Counted from the first letter of the stretch, positions 1 to 9,941 are shown. The stretch: 64,000 bases of DNA from an uncultured Paracoccaceae bacterium (GCA_947494675.1 CANLVP010000002.1:744001-808000), one strand, 5' to 3'. Numbers and translations are program-made. The notes: generated from the letters alone by a model not told the origin.

Positions 1-1031
1 TGCAGGCCATGGCAGAGATTGTGCTGAATGAACCCGAAGCGCATCTTTACGGCCCCGTCCTCGGTCTGCCTGAACTCCGCGCCGAAGTCGCCGCGCAATT
101 CTCGACGGCCTATCAGGGCGACATCGCATCCGATCAGGTCGCGATCACATCGGGCTGCAACCAAGCCTTCGCCGCCACGATTGCGGCCATTTGTGGTGAG
201 GGCGACGCGGTGATCCTTCCCACACCTTATTACTTCAACCACGCCATGTGGCTGGATCAGATGGGTGTTGAAACCATCCCCCTGCCCGCCGGTCCGGGCC
301 TGATCCCCAGCGCCGACGACGCGGCGGCCCTGATCACCGACCGCACCCGCGCCATCGCCCTTGTCACCCCCAACAACCCCGGCGGCGTGGAATATCCGGC
401 CGCCACCCTTACTGCCTTTCGCGACCTCTGCCGCGCGCGCGGCATCAAGCTGATCGTGGATGAAACCTACCGCGATTTTGACAGCCGCACCGGCGCGCCG
501 CACCAGCTGTTCCAGGACGCCGCGTGGGACGACACGCTGATCCAGCTCTATTCCTTTTCAAAGGCTTACCGCCTCACCGGCCACCGCGTCGGTGCTGTGA
601 CGGCGAGCATCGCGCTCGTGGCGGAGATCGAGAAATTCCTCGACACCGTCGCCATCTGCCCCAACCAACTGGGTCAACGCGCGGCCCTTTGGGGGATGCA
701 AAACCTTGAGACATGGCTCGCGGGTGAACGGCGCGAAATCCTCGACCGCCGCGCCGCGATCTCGGACCACTTCCCGACACTCGCTGCCAAAGGCTGGGAA
801 TTGATGGGCGTCGGCGCCTATTTTGCCTATGTCCGCCACCCGTTTGATCTGGCTTCCGATCAACTGGCGCAACGGCTAGTACAAGACGCCTCTGTCCTAT
901 GTCTGCCCGGCACCATGTTCCGCCCCGCCACCGACCCCTCTGGCCAAGCCGAACTCCGCATCGCCTTCGCCAATATCGACCGCGCCGGTATCGCAGATTT
1001 GTTCGACCGTCTGGCGGCATTTCAGCCCTAA
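1..1031 (+). CDS. Class I/II pyridoxal-phosphate aminotransferase (N-terminus cut by window edge)
   Basis: The frame is already open at base 3 (Q-A-M-A-E...), so about 45-50 N-terminal residues lie outside the window; about 342 residues are visible. Fold-type I aminotransferase features are present: PNNPGG in the substrate-loop region, DETYRDF with the aspartate that contacts the PLP ring nitrogen, SFSKAYRLTGHR with the Schiff-base lysine, and a C-terminal LRIAFANID with the carboxylate-binding arginine. The family transfers an amino group between an amino acid and a 2-oxo acid in the cytoplasm; the substrate cannot be read from sequence. The next gene starts 72 bases later on the same strand. 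The family call is sure; any finer name (aspartate, aromatic, or a MalY/PatB-type enzyme) would be a guess. Confidence 0.9.
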   Translation, partial: QAMAEIVLNEPEAHLYGPVLGLPELRAEVAAQFSTAYQGDIASDQVAITSGCNQAFAATIAAICGEGDAVILPTPYYFNHAMWLDQMGVETIPLPAGPGLIPSADDAAALITDRTRAIALVTPNNPGGVEYPAATLTAFRDLCRARGIKLIVDETYRDFDSRTGAPHQLFQDAAWDDTLIQLYSFSKAYRLTGHRVGAVTASIALVAEIEKFLDTVAICPNQLGQRAALWGMQNLETWLAGERREILDRRAAISDHFPTLAAKGWELMGVGAYFAYVRHPFDLASDQLAQRLVQDASVLCLPGTMFRPATDPSGQAELRIAFANIDRAGIADLFDRLAAFQP

Positions 1032-1103
1032 GGCTTGCACCTTTCCAAGGGCTTCCATACACATCTGCGAAACCCGACCCACAGGTGCAAAGGACCCACC
1101 GCA

Positions 1104-2951
1104 ATGGCCGAGAAAAAAGGCAGAAACCCCTTTGTCTGGATCATCATGATCCTGCTCTTCGTCGGCCTTCTGGGCTTTGGCACCGGGGGCTTGGGCGGCA
1201 ACATCCGCAGCCTTGGCACTGTGGGCGACAAGGACGTCAGCATCGCCGCCTACCAAAACGGGTTGAACCAGCAGCTCCGCGCGTTTGAGGCACAGACAGG
1301 CCAGCGCGTCACCTTTGGCCAGGCCCGCGAAATCGGCCTTGATGCCGCCGTGCTGCAACAGCTCATTGCCGAACGCACCCTTGACAACGAAGTGGCCGAA
1401 CTGGGCATTTCCGTCGGCGACGCCCGCGTCCGCGAAGAGGTGCTGCGCGTTCCGGCCTTCCAAAACCTCTCGGGCGAGTTCGACCGGGAGGCTTACCGCC
1501 TGACGCTGCAACGCTCCGGCATGTCCGAGGCGGATTTTGAGGCATCGATCCGTGACGAAATCGCCCGCACCCTGCTGCAGGGCGCGGTTGTCGGTGGCGT
1601 GCCGACCCCTGAGCCCTTTGCGGCCGCCGTGATCGATTTTGCCTCCAAGACCCGCGACATCACCTATGCCAACGTCACCGCAGACATGCTGACCGAACCG
1701 CTGCCCGGCCCGACAGAGGCTGACCTACAGGCGTTCTATGACGCAAACCCCGACCTTTTCACCGCCCCTGAATCCCGCGCCATCACATATGCTTGGATGA
1801 CGCCCGAGATGATCCAGGACAGCATCACCGTGGACGAGCAAGAGCTGCGCGACCTTTATGAGACCCGCATCGCCGATTTCGTCCGCCCCGAACGCCGCCT
1901 TGTGGAACGCCTTGTTTACGCAGGCGAAACCCCAGCGGCAGAGGCGCTGGCCCGCTTGACTGCGGGTGAGGCTGACTTTGACACGCTGGTCGCAGATCGC
2001 GGGCTGGAACTCTCGGACGTTGATATGGGCGACGTCGCACAAGACGACCTTGGTGCCGCTGGAGAAGCCGTCTTTGCCGCTGCTCCCGGTGATGTTGTCG
2101 GCCCATTCAACACCTCGCTCGGCCCCGCGCTCTTCCGCATGAACGCCGTCTTGGCGGCAGAGGAAATCAGCTTTGAAGAGGCCCGCGATGACCTTAACGC
2201 TGAACTTTCCGCCCAACGCGCAATCCGCCAGATCGATGCAGCCTCCGAAGGCATCAACGATCTGATGGCGGGCGGTGCGACGCTGGAAGACCTTGCAGAG
2301 CAGACCGATATGGTCTTGGGCAGCATCGACTGGACACCTGACACCCAAGACGGCATCGCCGCCTATGACAACTTCCGCGCCGCAGCCGCCGCCGCGACCG
2401 AAGGCGCGTTCCTGTCCCTTGAACCTCTGGCCGATGGCGGCATCTTTACCCTGCGCCTCGACGGCGTGACACCACCGACCGTGCGCCCATTGGATGACGT
2501 GCGCGAAGACGTGACCGCCGCCTGGACCACACAAACTACGCATGAGGCCGTGCTGGCACAGGCGCAATCAATGGCCGACCAGATCAGCCCGCTCACCGGG
2601 TTTGAAACCCTTGGCCTGACACCAATTGAGGCCGCCAACGTCACCCGCACCACCTTTGTCGAAGGCACGCCACCGGGTTTTGGCGACATTCTGGCCGAGA
2701 TGGAAATCGGTGAGGTCCGGATGATCGACAACACCGCCGCCGTTGGTGCCTTGATCGTGCGTCTTGATAACGTCGCAGCCCCCGATCCCGCCAACCCGCA
2801 GGTGGCCGCACAATTGGAACAGGCGGGCGCGCAGGCCGCTCAAGGCATCGCCCAAGACATCTTTGATGCCTTCAATTCCGCCGTCCAAACCCGCACGGAT
2901 GTGTCGATCAACCAAGCCGCTGTTGATGCGGTGAACGCACAACTGCAATAA
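1104..2951 (+). CDS. ppiD: PpiD/SurA-type membrane-anchored peptidyl-prolyl isomerase or periplasmic chaperone
   Basis: A 615-residue protein with a short basic N-terminus, one membrane helix (about residues 9-27, NPFVWIIMILLFVGLLGF) and a long periplasmic part. Residues about 35-180 look like a SurA-type chaperone domain. About 260-350 match a degenerate parvulin (PpiC) domain with the GDVVGP turn. The remainder is a second chaperone-like region. The role by family is folding of outer-membrane and secreted proteins at the periplasmic face of the inner membrane. The frame stays open up to a TTG at 1035, but ATG 1104 is preceded by AAGGA at proper spacing and gives the normal positively charged N-terminus. 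Its TAA shares one base with the trpE ATG, so the two are translationally coupled, a common roseobacter arrangement with no obvious functional logic. Confidence 0.88.
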   Translation: MAEKKGRNPFVWIIMILLFVGLLGFGTGGLGGNIRSLGTVGDKDVSIAAYQNGLNQQLRAFEAQTGQRVTFGQAREIGLDAAVLQQLIAERTLDNEVAELGISVGDARVREEVLRVPAFQNLSGEFDREAYRLTLQRSGMSEADFEASIRDEIARTLLQGAVVGGVPTPEPFAAAVIDFASKTRDITYANVTADMLTEPLPGPTEADLQAFYDANPDLFTAPESRAITYAWMTPEMIQDSITVDEQELRDLYETRIADFVRPERRLVERLVYAGETPAAEALARLTAGEADFDTLVADRGLELSDVDMGDVAQDDLGAAGEAVFAAAPGDVVGPFNTSLGPALFRMNAVLAAEEISFEEARDDLNAELSAQRAIRQIDAASEGINDLMAGGATLEDLAEQTDMVLGSIDWTPDTQDGIAAYDNFRAAAAAATEGAFLSLEPLADGGIFTLRLDGVTPPTVRPLDDVREDVTAAWTTQTTHEAVLAQAQSMADQISPLTGFETLGLTPIEAANVTRTTFVEGTPPGFGDILAEMEIGEVRMIDNTAAVGALIVRLDNVAAPDPANPQVAAQLEQAGAQAAQGIAQDIFDAFNSAVQTRTDVSINQAAVDAVNAQLQ

Positions 2952-4459
2952 TGGCGCTGTATCCCGATATCGACGATTTTACCCGTGGCTATGACGCGGG
3001 CGAAAATCAGGTGGTCTATACCCGCGTCGCGGCTGACCTTGATACGCCTGTCTCGCTGATGCTCAAGCTGGGCGATGCGGGCCAGAACACCTTTATCCTC
3101 GAATCGGTCACAGGTGGTGAGGTCCGTGGCCGCTATTCGATGATCGGCCTCAACCCCGATCTCATCTGGGAATGTCGCGGCACCACCAGCCGCACCAATC
3201 GCAACGCCCGCTTTGACGCGGACGCATGGACTGACAATGACGATGATCCGCTGACGGCCCTGCGCGGGCTGATCGCGGAATCGCGCATCGACCTGCCTGC
3301 CGATCTGCCCGGTGCTGCCGCCGGTCTTTACGGGTTTCTGGGCTATGACATGATCCGGCTGGTCGAACACCTGCCTGACGTGAACCCTGACCCCTTGGGC
3401 CTGCCCGACGCGATGATGCTGCGCCCCTCTGTGGTGGCCGTGCTCGATGGCGTGAAAGGCGACGTGATCCTTGTGGCCCCGGCCTGGACCGGTGGCGGTC
3501 TCTCGGCCAAGGCCGCCTATGCCCAAGCGGCGGAACGGGTGATGGATGCTGAACGCGCGCTGTCCCGCGCCGTGTCGGACCCACGCACCCTGTCGGACCC
3601 TGATCCGGTGGCCCCGCCGCAGTCGAACTTTACCCATCAGGGCTATCTCGACGCGGTGGAGACGGCCAAGGACTACATCAAAGCCGGTGACATCTTTCAG
3701 GTTGTGCCGTCGCAGCGCTGGACGCAGGACTTCCGCGAGCCACCTTTCGCGCTCTATCGGTCGCTACGGCGCACCAACCCCTCGCCGTTTATGTTCTACT
3801 TCAACTTTGGCGGTTTTCAGGTCATCGGCGCATCGCCCGAAATCCTTGTGCGCGTCTTCGGATCAGAGGTGACGATCCGCCCCATCGCAGGTACCCGCCC
3901 ACGCGGCGCGACACCCGCCGAGGATAAGGCAAACGAAGAAGACCTGCTCGCCGACAAAAAGGAACTGGCAGAGCATTTGATGCTGCTTGATCTGGGCCGT
4001 AACGACACTGCCAAGGTCACCAAGGTCGGCACAATGCGCCCGACCGAACAATTCATCATCGAACGCTACAGCCACGTGATGCACATCGTCTCCAACGTGG
4101 TCGGCGAACTCGCTGACGACCAAGACGCGCTCTCTGCCTTCTTTGCGGGCATGCCCGCGGGCACCGTGTCCGGCGCGCCCAAGGTCCGGGCGATGGAAAT
4201 CATTGACGAACTTGAGCCCGAAAAGCGCGGCGTCTACGGCGGCGGCTGCGGTTACTTTTCGGCCAACGGCGACATGGACATGTGTATCGCCCTGCGCACC
4301 GCCGTTTTGCAGGATCAGAAACTCTACATTCAGGCCGGTGGCGGGGTCGTCTACGACAGCGACCCAGAGGCCGAGTATCAAGAGACCGTGCACAAATCCA
4401 ACGCCATCCGCAAAGCGGCTGCCGATGCCGCGATGTTCTCGGGCCGCGGCAACAGTTAA
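2951..4459 (+). CDS. trpE: Anthranilate synthase component I
   Basis: 502 residues, the usual length for a stand-alone TrpE. With TrpG it converts chorismate and glutamine to anthranilate, the first step of tryptophan synthesis. The N-terminal domain has the FILES and GRYS elements that form the tryptophan feedback pocket. The C-terminal chorismate-binding domain carries AGTRPRG, LDLGRND, MPAGTVSGAPKVRAMEII and the glycine-rich GGGCGYFSANGDMDM. Start ATG 2951 overlaps the stop of the preceding chaperone gene (TAATG). TrpG is not adjacent: an opposite-strand gene of about 1.7 kb separates trpE from trpGDC. I see no leader peptide or attenuator ahead of trpE, so control by attenuation is not supported here. 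Confidence 0.97.
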   Translation: MALYPDIDDFTRGYDAGENQVVYTRVAADLDTPVSLMLKLGDAGQNTFILESVTGGEVRGRYSMIGLNPDLIWECRGTTSRTNRNARFDADAWTDNDDDPLTALRGLIAESRIDLPADLPGAAAGLYGFLGYDMIRLVEHLPDVNPDPLGLPDAMMLRPSVVAVLDGVKGDVILVAPAWTGGGLSAKAAYAQAAERVMDAERALSRAVSDPRTLSDPDPVAPPQSNFTHQGYLDAVETAKDYIKAGDIFQVVPSQRWTQDFREPPFALYRSLRRTNPSPFMFYFNFGGFQVIGASPEILVRVFGSEVTIRPIAGTRPRGATPAEDKANEEDLLADKKELAEHLMLLDLGRNDTAKVTKVGTMRPTEQFIIERYSHVMHIVSNVVGELADDQDALSAFFAGMPAGTVSGAPKVRAMEIIDELEPEKRGVYGGGCGYFSANGDMDMCIALRTAVLQDQKLYIQAGGGVVYDSDPEAEYQETVHKSNAIRKAAADAAMFSGRGNS

Positions 4460-4555
4460 CGCAGGTTCAGACTTTCATGCGCATGGGTTGTGCATGGTCT
4501 GTGTATCGATTCTTCATAGGTTCTGTATGGTCGATTTCGACCGCACGGTGGGTCG

Positions 4556-6280
4556 CTATTCTTCCGTCATCAGCGCAGAGACCGGTGCCACCGCAATCTG
4601 TCCCGCCCGGTTGGCCGCGCCCCACAGAATGAGCGCTGACAGCGTATCCGCCCGCATCCGCCCAACGACGACAACGCCGCTGTTTTGGCGCGCACGGAAC
4701 GCTGCTTGGTCAAGAAACCGGCGGATCACACGGGCGTCTTGCCCATCCGCATCAAGATCACGAAACACTTCCACCGCTGGCACACCAGCCGTCTGCGCAG
4801 CGCGAAGACCGCTGTTTAAGCCACTGGAAGCACTGATAAATCCGCGTCCGTCTGCAGCAAGTGCCGCCAACATTTGCCCCGTCGCCGCGCGGTTCGTGCC
4901 ATCCAGATCGGCCAGTGCAACCGTCTGCGGCAGGCTGGCAAATGTCGCTTCAAGTGCCACTTCCACGTCCGCAGGCTGCGCCCCTTCCGGCAAGCTAAGC
5001 GCGACGCCCACCTCAATCCCCGCCGCACGATAGGCCGCCATCCGTTCCGCCGCCGCGTCGGACGTCGCATCAAGCAAAACCGTCACTGCAAAGGGAACTT
5101 CGGCCAAAGCGCGCGGCCCTTCGGCAAAGCTTGGATCATCCAATAAAATGATTGACATCAATGGCTTATCGTCCGGATTATCGAACTCAGCGGCATAGAC
5201 CTCCAACGCCGGACCATCCGGATCGACCACTTCGGGCGCTGGTTCTGGCGCGGGGTCTTCGGTCGTTTGCGTCACCCCAACTCTGTTGATCTTGACTCCT
5301 CCGGAACCTGACGGGAGCGCATTGCTCGGCCGATCCGTCAACGTCACCACCTGCGGCGCCTCAACCTCTTCGGGCGCCTCCGAAACCGGTGCTTCCTCAA
5401 CCTCTGGCAAAGCCGTGATGACCTCAGGCTCAGCGGGTTCATCAGGCACGGTCACCTCTTCCGGCGAGGCCTCAACAACCTCTGGCTCTGCAGGCTCTGC
5501 AACCTCCTCTGGCAAGGCCTCAACCACCTCGGGTTTTGCAAGTTCGGGCGCATCGCTAGGGGCCTCAGGCGCGGTTTCAGGTAGCGGCACTTCAGCAACC
5601 TCTGTCGCATCCGCCATCGCGATTTCTTCAGCGACTTCAGCTTCTTGCGCAATCTCGGCTGGGACGTCCTCAGGGGTCACATCGGCCGTCTCAAGCGCTG
5701 CATCCGATGTTGTGTCGATGATCTCGGCAGGCGTGGCCTCTTCCACTTCGGCCACTTCCTCTGCCACGTCGGGGACCACGGCATCCGGTGTTTCCACGAC
5801 CAAAACGTCTTCCGGATCAGGCTCCACCACAGTGGGTTCCGGCGGCGTCGTTTCGATCACCACGCTGCCCTCGTTTGTCGGCACTTGCGGCGCCAAGGAC
5901 TGCGGGTTCGGCAAAACCGGTTCCTCATCCGCAAGGGCAAGCTCTGGCACGTCGGGGGCATCGGGCAGATCAAGCGTGACGCCGATATCAGGTGTCTCTG
6001 GCAGTTCAAGCGGCGCGGTGTCAGCGATGGGGGCAGCCACCTCTTGCGTTGGAACGGCGACCTGCGGGGCGCTCGCGACTTCGGTTTCTTCAACGGGAAC
6101 AACGGGTTCCGGCGTCGTCAGGCTCGGCGTTTCGACCTCTGCCGTTGTCGGCACCTCGGTCAATGGCCGTTCGGGCGGCGTATTTCCAGCCGGTTGCGGG
6201 GCCACAAGTGAGGCCGACACAACGCCCGCACCACCCAATACCAAACCCCAAACCGTCCCGCGAATGACACCTTTTGCCAC
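4556..6280 (-). CDS. Divergent polysaccharide deacetylase-like protein with a long acidic Pro/Glu/Val linker
   Basis: A 574-residue protein in three parts. Residues about 4-24 are an N-terminal membrane anchor or uncleaved signal. About 30-365 are an extremely acidic, Pro/Glu/Val/Ala-rich spacer with degenerate repeats such as PEVVEASPEEV. About 370-560 resemble the divergent polysaccharide deacetylase family (PF04748 type), starting at LMSIILLDDP. The DD pair at the start of that domain is kept, but the histidine positions expected in HLPM- and HMGS-like motifs read ALSLPE and LDGTNRAA, so hydrolase activity is doubtful. The frame opens at an ATG at 6307. GTG 6280 is preferred because AGAGGG sits 8 bases upstream and the next residues (AKGVIRG) suit an N-in membrane helix. 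It lies between trpE (convergent) and trpG (divergent). The spacer recalls TonB-like periplasm-spanning arms; that is an analogy, not homology. Confidence 0.8.
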   Translation of the reverse strand: MAKGVIRGTVWGLVLGGAGVVSASLVAPQPAGNTPPERPLTEVPTTAEVETPSLTTPEPVVPVEETEVASAPQVAVPTQEVAAPIADTAPLELPETPDIGVTLDLPDAPDVPELALADEEPVLPNPQSLAPQVPTNEGSVVIETTPPEPTVVEPDPEDVLVVETPDAVVPDVAEEVAEVEEATPAEIIDTTSDAALETADVTPEDVPAEIAQEAEVAEEIAMADATEVAEVPLPETAPEAPSDAPELAKPEVVEALPEEVAEPAEPEVVEASPEEVTVPDEPAEPEVITALPEVEEAPVSEAPEEVEAPQVVTLTDRPSNALPSGSGGVKINRVGVTQTTEDPAPEPAPEVVDPDGPALEVYAAEFDNPDDKPLMSIILLDDPSFAEGPRALAEVPFAVTVLLDATSDAAAERMAAYRAAGIEVGVALSLPEGAQPADVEVALEATFASLPQTVALADLDGTNRAATGQMLAALAADGRGFISASSGLNSGLRAAQTAGVPAVEVFRDLDADGQDARVIRRFLDQAAFRARQNSGVVVVGRMRADTLSALILWGAANRAGQIAVAPVSALMTEE

Positions 6281-6419
6281 GATGACTGCCCTCTGACCCA
6301 AAAACACTGCCTGCCTCGGCCTTGACGCTTACCCGCCCCTTGGCCATGAATAGCCCAACTATACCGCCTCTCTGACCCGAAGCGGTAGCCCCCATTTTAC
6401 CAACCGGCGGTGGCCCCCC

Positions 6420-7001
6420 ATGCTTCTTCTGATCGATAACTACGACAGCTTTACCTACAACCTCGTGCACTACCTCGGAGAGCTTGGCGCAGAGGTTGTG
6501 GTCCGCCGCAACGACGCGTTGGATGTGCAAGAGGCGATGGCAATGAACCCCGCCGCAATTCTGCTGTCGCCCGGCCCTTGTGACCCGTCACAGGCGGGCA
6601 TCTGTCTGGCGATGACGGCGGCAGCGGCCGAGACCAAGACACCGCTGATGGGGGTCTGTTTGGGGCACCAAACCATAGGTGAGGCCTTTGGCGGCAAGGT
6701 GACGCGCTGTCATGAAATCGTGCATGGCAAGATGGGCATGATGAAACACACGGGCAAAGGGCTGTTTAAAGGGCTTCCGAGCCCGTTTGAGGCGACGCGC
6801 TATCATTCGCTGATCGTGGAACGCGAAAGCCTTCCTGACTGCCTTGAGATCACCGCAGAGCTTGAGGATGGCACGATCATGGGCCTGCAACACAAGGAAT
6901 TGCCGATCCATGGGGTGCAGTTTCACCCCGAGAGCATTTCGTCGCAGCACGGGCATAAGCTGCTGCAAAACTTCCTCAATATCGTACCGGTGGCCGCATG
7001 A
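6420..7001 (+). CDS. trpG: Anthranilate synthase component II (glutamine amidotransferase)
   Basis: 193 residues, a complete class I glutamine amidotransferase. The catalytic triad is visible: Cys80 in GVCLGHQ, and His169 and Glu171 in QFHPES. The [11 protein letters not shown] segment forms the oxyanion region. It releases ammonia from glutamine for TrpE; in some bacteria this family also serves p-aminobenzoate synthase (PabA), and one copy can do both. Its stop overlaps the trpD start by the four bases ATGA, so TrpG and TrpD are translationally coupled. The ribosome binding site is weak (GGCGGTGG followed by Cs). The gene begins the run trpG-trpD-ung-trpC-moaC-moeA. Confidence 0.97.
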   Translation: MLLLIDNYDSFTYNLVHYLGELGAEVVVRRNDALDVQEAMAMNPAAILLSPGPCDPSQAGICLAMTAAAAETKTPLMGVCLGHQTIGEAFGGKVTRCHEIVHGKMGMMKHTGKGLFKGLPSPFEATRYHSLIVERESLPDCLEITAELEDGTIMGLQHKELPIHGVQFHPESISSQHGHKLLQNFLNIVPVAA

Positions 7002-8014
7002 GTGACGCAATGAAACCCATGATCTTTGCGGCAAGCGAAGGTCCCCTGTCCCGCACCCAGGCCGAGGAAGCCTTTGGCATCTTGTTCCGCGGTGAAGCGA
7101 CACCTGCCCAGATCGGCGGCTTGCTGATGGCCATGCGGGCACGCGGCGAATCTGTGGCCGAATATGCCGCTGCGGCCCATGTGATGCGCGAACATTGCGT
7201 CCCGGTGAAGGCCCCGGCGGATGCGATGGATATCGTCGGCACCGGCGGCGACGGCAAACACACGTTGAACATTTCGACGGCGACGGCTTTCGTCGTGGCC
7301 GGGGCCGGTGTTCCGGTGGCGAAACACGGCAACAAGAACCTGTCGTCGAAATCCGGCACAGCAGATGTGCAGGGTGCCATGGGCATCAACGTAATGGTCG
7401 GGCCAGAGGTCGTGGAACGCGCCATCGCAGAGGCTGGTATCGGCTTTATGATGGCCCCGATGCACCACCCTGCGATGCGCCACGTCGGCCCGATCCGGGT
7501 GGAGCTTGGGACAAAAACGATCTTTAACATCCTGGGACCACTCACAAATCCCGCAGGCGTGAAGCGTCAGTTGACCGGGGCTTTTGCGCCTGACCTGATC
7601 TTTCCGATGGCCGAGACGCTGCGCGATCTGGGGTCAGAGGCGGCATGGCTCGTCCACGGATCTGATGGCACCGATGAGCTGACAATCTGCGGCACCACGG
7701 CTGTCGCAGCCTTGTCCCAAGGCAAGATCACCTCGCTTGAGGTTCATCCCGAAGACGCGGGCCTGCCGATGCATCCGTTCAAGGACATTATAGGTGGCAC
7801 GCCTGAAGACAATGCCGCGGCATTCCGAGCGCTTTTGGATGGTGAGCCCGGTGCGTATCGGGACGCTGTTTTGCTGAACGCAGCCGCCGCTTTGGTGGTG
7901 GCAGGCGGGGTGAACAGCCTGACGGAAGGTGCTGAAATCGCAAAGGAAAGCATCGATTCCGGACGCGCGAAAGCCGCCCTCGCCAAGATGGCGCAAATCA
8001 CAACTGCCGCCTGA
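6998..8014 (+). CDS. trpD: Anthranilate phosphoribosyltransferase
   Basis: 338 residues. It joins anthranilate to phosphoribosyl pyrophosphate, the second committed step of tryptophan synthesis, in the cytoplasm. The glycine-rich [14 protein letters not shown] (from about residue 80) binds the pyrophosphate. [16 protein letters not shown] and [14 protein letters not shown] line the anthranilate channel. It starts inside the end of trpG (ATGA overlap) and its TGA shares a base with the ATG of ung (TGATG), so coupling continues into the repair gene. Length and motifs are those of an intact enzyme. Confidence 0.97.
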   Translation: MSDAMKPMIFAASEGPLSRTQAEEAFGILFRGEATPAQIGGLLMAMRARGESVAEYAAAAHVMREHCVPVKAPADAMDIVGTGGDGKHTLNISTATAFVVAGAGVPVAKHGNKNLSSKSGTADVQGAMGINVMVGPEVVERAIAEAGIGFMMAPMHHPAMRHVGPIRVELGTKTIFNILGPLTNPAGVKRQLTGAFAPDLIFPMAETLRDLGSEAAWLVHGSDGTDELTICGTTAVAALSQGKITSLEVHPEDAGLPMHPFKDIIGGTPEDNAAAFRALLDGEPGAYRDAVLLNAAAALVVAGGVNSLTEGAEIAKESIDSGRAKAALAKMAQITTAA

Positions 8015-8661
8015 TGTTTGATCTTGCGCGGCTGGGTGATTGGGCAAGCTTGCCGTTCTTTCGCGACGATTTGCCAAAGATTGCCGAAGCGTTGGAATCG
8101 GAAGAAGAGCCGATCTTTCCGCCCTTTGATATGACATTTCATGCGCTGGAACGGACCCAACCCGCTGCCACCCGCGTCGTGATATTGGGCCAGGACCCCT
8201 ATCACACACCCGGAAAAGCAGACGGCCTCGCGTTTTCCATCCCGCAAGGGTTTCCGGGGCGGTTGGACAGTTTGGGCAATATCTTCAAAGAGATAGAAGA
8301 TGATATTGGTGCGGCGCGGACGCAAACCAACCTGCACGATTGGGCTGATCAAGGGGTGCTGCTGCTCAACACTGCGCTGACTGTGCCGCAGGGTCGCGCC
8401 AAGGCGCATAGCAAACTGGGTTGGGCGGGCCTGACACGGCAGGTGATTGCGCATCTGTCTGACCGCCCTCGGGCCTTTGTTCTTTGGGGGAAACCGGCGC
8501 AGGTCTTTACGCCAAAGAGCGGCGACCATCTGGTGCTGCAATCGGCGCATCCCTCGCCCTTGTCCGTCTATCGCGGGTTTTTCGGGTCGCGCCCGTTTTC
8601 AACCGTCAATCAATGGCTTATTGAACGCGGTGACACTCCTATACATTGGGCAGACCCATGA
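8014..8661 (+). CDS. ung: Uracil-DNA glycosylase, family 1
   Basis: 215 residues. It removes uracil from DNA that arises by cytosine deamination or dUMP incorporation, opening base-excision repair. All family 1 motifs are present: GQDPYH (residues 59-64, catalytic Asp61), LLLNT (116-120) and HPSPLS with catalytic His179. The insertion loop and WG-K segment are normal. Unusually it sits inside the tryptophan operon: its ATG overlaps the trpD stop and its TGA overlaps the trpC start (ATGA). It is slightly short compared with the enterobacterial enzyme (about 225-230), but nothing essential is missing. Co-expression with trp genes is inferred from overlaps only. Confidence 0.96.
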   Translation: MFDLARLGDWASLPFFRDDLPKIAEALESEEEPIFPPFDMTFHALERTQPAATRVVILGQDPYHTPGKADGLAFSIPQGFPGRLDSLGNIFKEIEDDIGAARTQTNLHDWADQGVLLLNTALTVPQGRAKAHSKLGWAGLTRQVIAHLSDRPRAFVLWGKPAQVFTPKSGDHLVLQSAHPSPLSVYRGFFGSRPFSTVNQWLIERGDTPIHWADP

Positions 8662-9470
8662 GCGCGACGATCCTTGAGAAAATCAAAGCCTATAAGCTGG
8701 AAGAGGTTGCCGTCGCCAAAGCCGCGACCCCACTGGCCGAGGTTGAGGCGATGGCCAAGGACGCCAGCCCCGTGCGCGGTTTTGCCTATGCTTTGTCTGT
8801 CGCGTCCCGCGAAGGCTACGGCTTGATCGCAGAAATCAAAAAAGCGAGCCCGTCCAAAGGGTTGATCCGTGCGAATTTTGACCCGCCTGCCTTGGCAGAG
8901 GCCTATGCGGCAGGCGGCGCGACATGCTTGTCGGTTCTAACCGATGGGCCGTCCTTTCAGGGCGATGACAGCTATTTGGCCGCCGCGCGCGCCGCCTGCG
9001 ATCTGCCCGCGCTGCGCAAGGATTTCATGTATGACACCTATCAGGTCGCGCAGGCCCGCGCGTTGCAGGCCGATTGCATCCTCATCATCATGGCCAGCGT
9101 CTCTGACGCGCAAGCAGCAGAGCTTGAGGATGCCGCGTTTGGTTGGGGCATGGATGTGCTGCTTGAGGTGCATGACGCGGCGGAATTGGAACGCGCCAGC
9201 CATCTCAAGAGCCCTTTGATGGGGATCAACAACCGCAATCTGCACACGTTTGAAACGACGTTGGACACCACGCGCAAGCTGTCCAAGCAGGTGCCGTCCG
9301 ACCGGATGATCGTTTGCGAAAGTGGGCTGAACACTCCGGCAGAGCTGGCCGATATGGCGCGTTATGGGGCGCGAACATTCCTGATCGGCGAAAGCCTGAT
9401 GCGGCAGGATGATGTGGCCAAAGCGACGCGCGAATTGCTGGCCAATCCGTTGACGGGTGGAGGCCTTTAG
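8658..9470 (+). CDS. trpC: Indole-3-glycerol phosphate synthase
   Basis: 270 residues, a monofunctional TrpC barrel. It closes the indole ring of carboxyphenylamino-deoxyribulose phosphate with loss of CO2. Recognisable elements are [13 protein letters not shown] (catalytic lysine and phosphate site), [33 protein letters not shown] and CESGL. The frame can be extended to a TTG at 8646, but ATG 8658 overlaps the ung stop in the ATGA manner used throughout this operon and gives the usual N-terminus ([13 protein letters not shown]). TrpF and TrpA/B, needed to finish the pathway, are not in the window. Confidence 0.97.
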   Translation: MSATILEKIKAYKLEEVAVAKAATPLAEVEAMAKDASPVRGFAYALSVASREGYGLIAEIKKASPSKGLIRANFDPPALAEAYAAGGATCLSVLTDGPSFQGDDSYLAAARAACDLPALRKDFMYDTYQVAQARALQADCILIIMASVSDAQAAELEDAAFGWGMDVLLEVHDAAELERASHLKSPLMGINNRNLHTFETTLDTTRKLSKQVPSDRMIVCESGLNTPAELADMARYGARTFLIGESLMRQDDVAKATRELLANPLTGGGL

Positions 9471-9941
9471 ATGCCGTTGAGCCATTTTGACGACAGCGGC
9501 AAGGCGCATATGGTCGATGTCTCGGATAAGGACGTGACCGCGCGTATTGCGGTCGCGCAGGGGCATATCACCATGACTGCGCAGACGCTGGCGCTGATCA
9601 AGGATGGCTCTGCCGCCAAGGGCGATGTGCTGGGGACTGCACGGCTAGCGGGCATCATGGCTGCCAAGAAGACCGCTGATCTGATCCCGCTTTGCCATCC
9701 CCTGCCCATCACCAAGGTCAGTGTGGAATTGACGCCCGATGATGCGCTTCCTGGTGTGCAGATCACCGCAACAGTCAAGACCACCGGCCAAACCGGTGTC
9801 GAGATGGAGGCGCTAACGGCTGTTTCTGTCGCCGCGCTCACCGTGCATGACATGGTCAAGGCTGTGCAAAAAGACATGGTCATCGGCGGCGTGCGGGTGA
9901 CGCTCAAGGACGGCGGCAAGTCGGGCCGGTTCGAGGCATGA
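9471..9941 (+). CDS. moaC: Cyclic pyranopterin monophosphate synthase
   Basis: 156 residues, normal for MoaC. It converts the 3',8-cyclo-GTP product of MoaA into cyclic pyranopterin monophosphate, the first stable intermediate of molybdenum cofactor synthesis. The active-site segments [10 protein letters not shown] and [20 protein letters not shown] are intact, as is the conserved lysine in AVQKDM. It begins directly after the trpC stop with no spacer and overlaps moeA by ATGA. Its join with trpC is a known alphaproteobacterial arrangement. Confidence 0.97.
   Translation: MPLSHFDDSGKAHMVDVSDKDVTARIAVAQGHITMTAQTLALIKDGSAAKGDVLGTARLAGIMAAKKTADLIPLCHPLPITKVSVELTPDDALPGVQITATVKTTGQTGVEMEALTAVSVAALTVHDMVKAVQKDMVIGGVRVTLKDGGKSGRFEA

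Noticed and set aside
1035..1103. Longer N-terminus for the PpiD-like protein starting at TTG 1035.
   Set aside because: ATG 1104 has the ribosome binding site and puts basic residues directly before the membrane helix.
4520..4545. Terminator between trpE and the convergent deacetylase-like gene.
   Set aside because: GGTCGA-TT-TCGACC is short with a two-base loop and no T run; too weak to call.
5286..6296. Long Ser/Gly/Thr-rich open frame on the plus strand (336 residues).
   Set aside because: It is the exact antisense of the acidic Pro/Glu linker; low-complexity coding on one strand leaves the other open. No ribosome binding site or homology.
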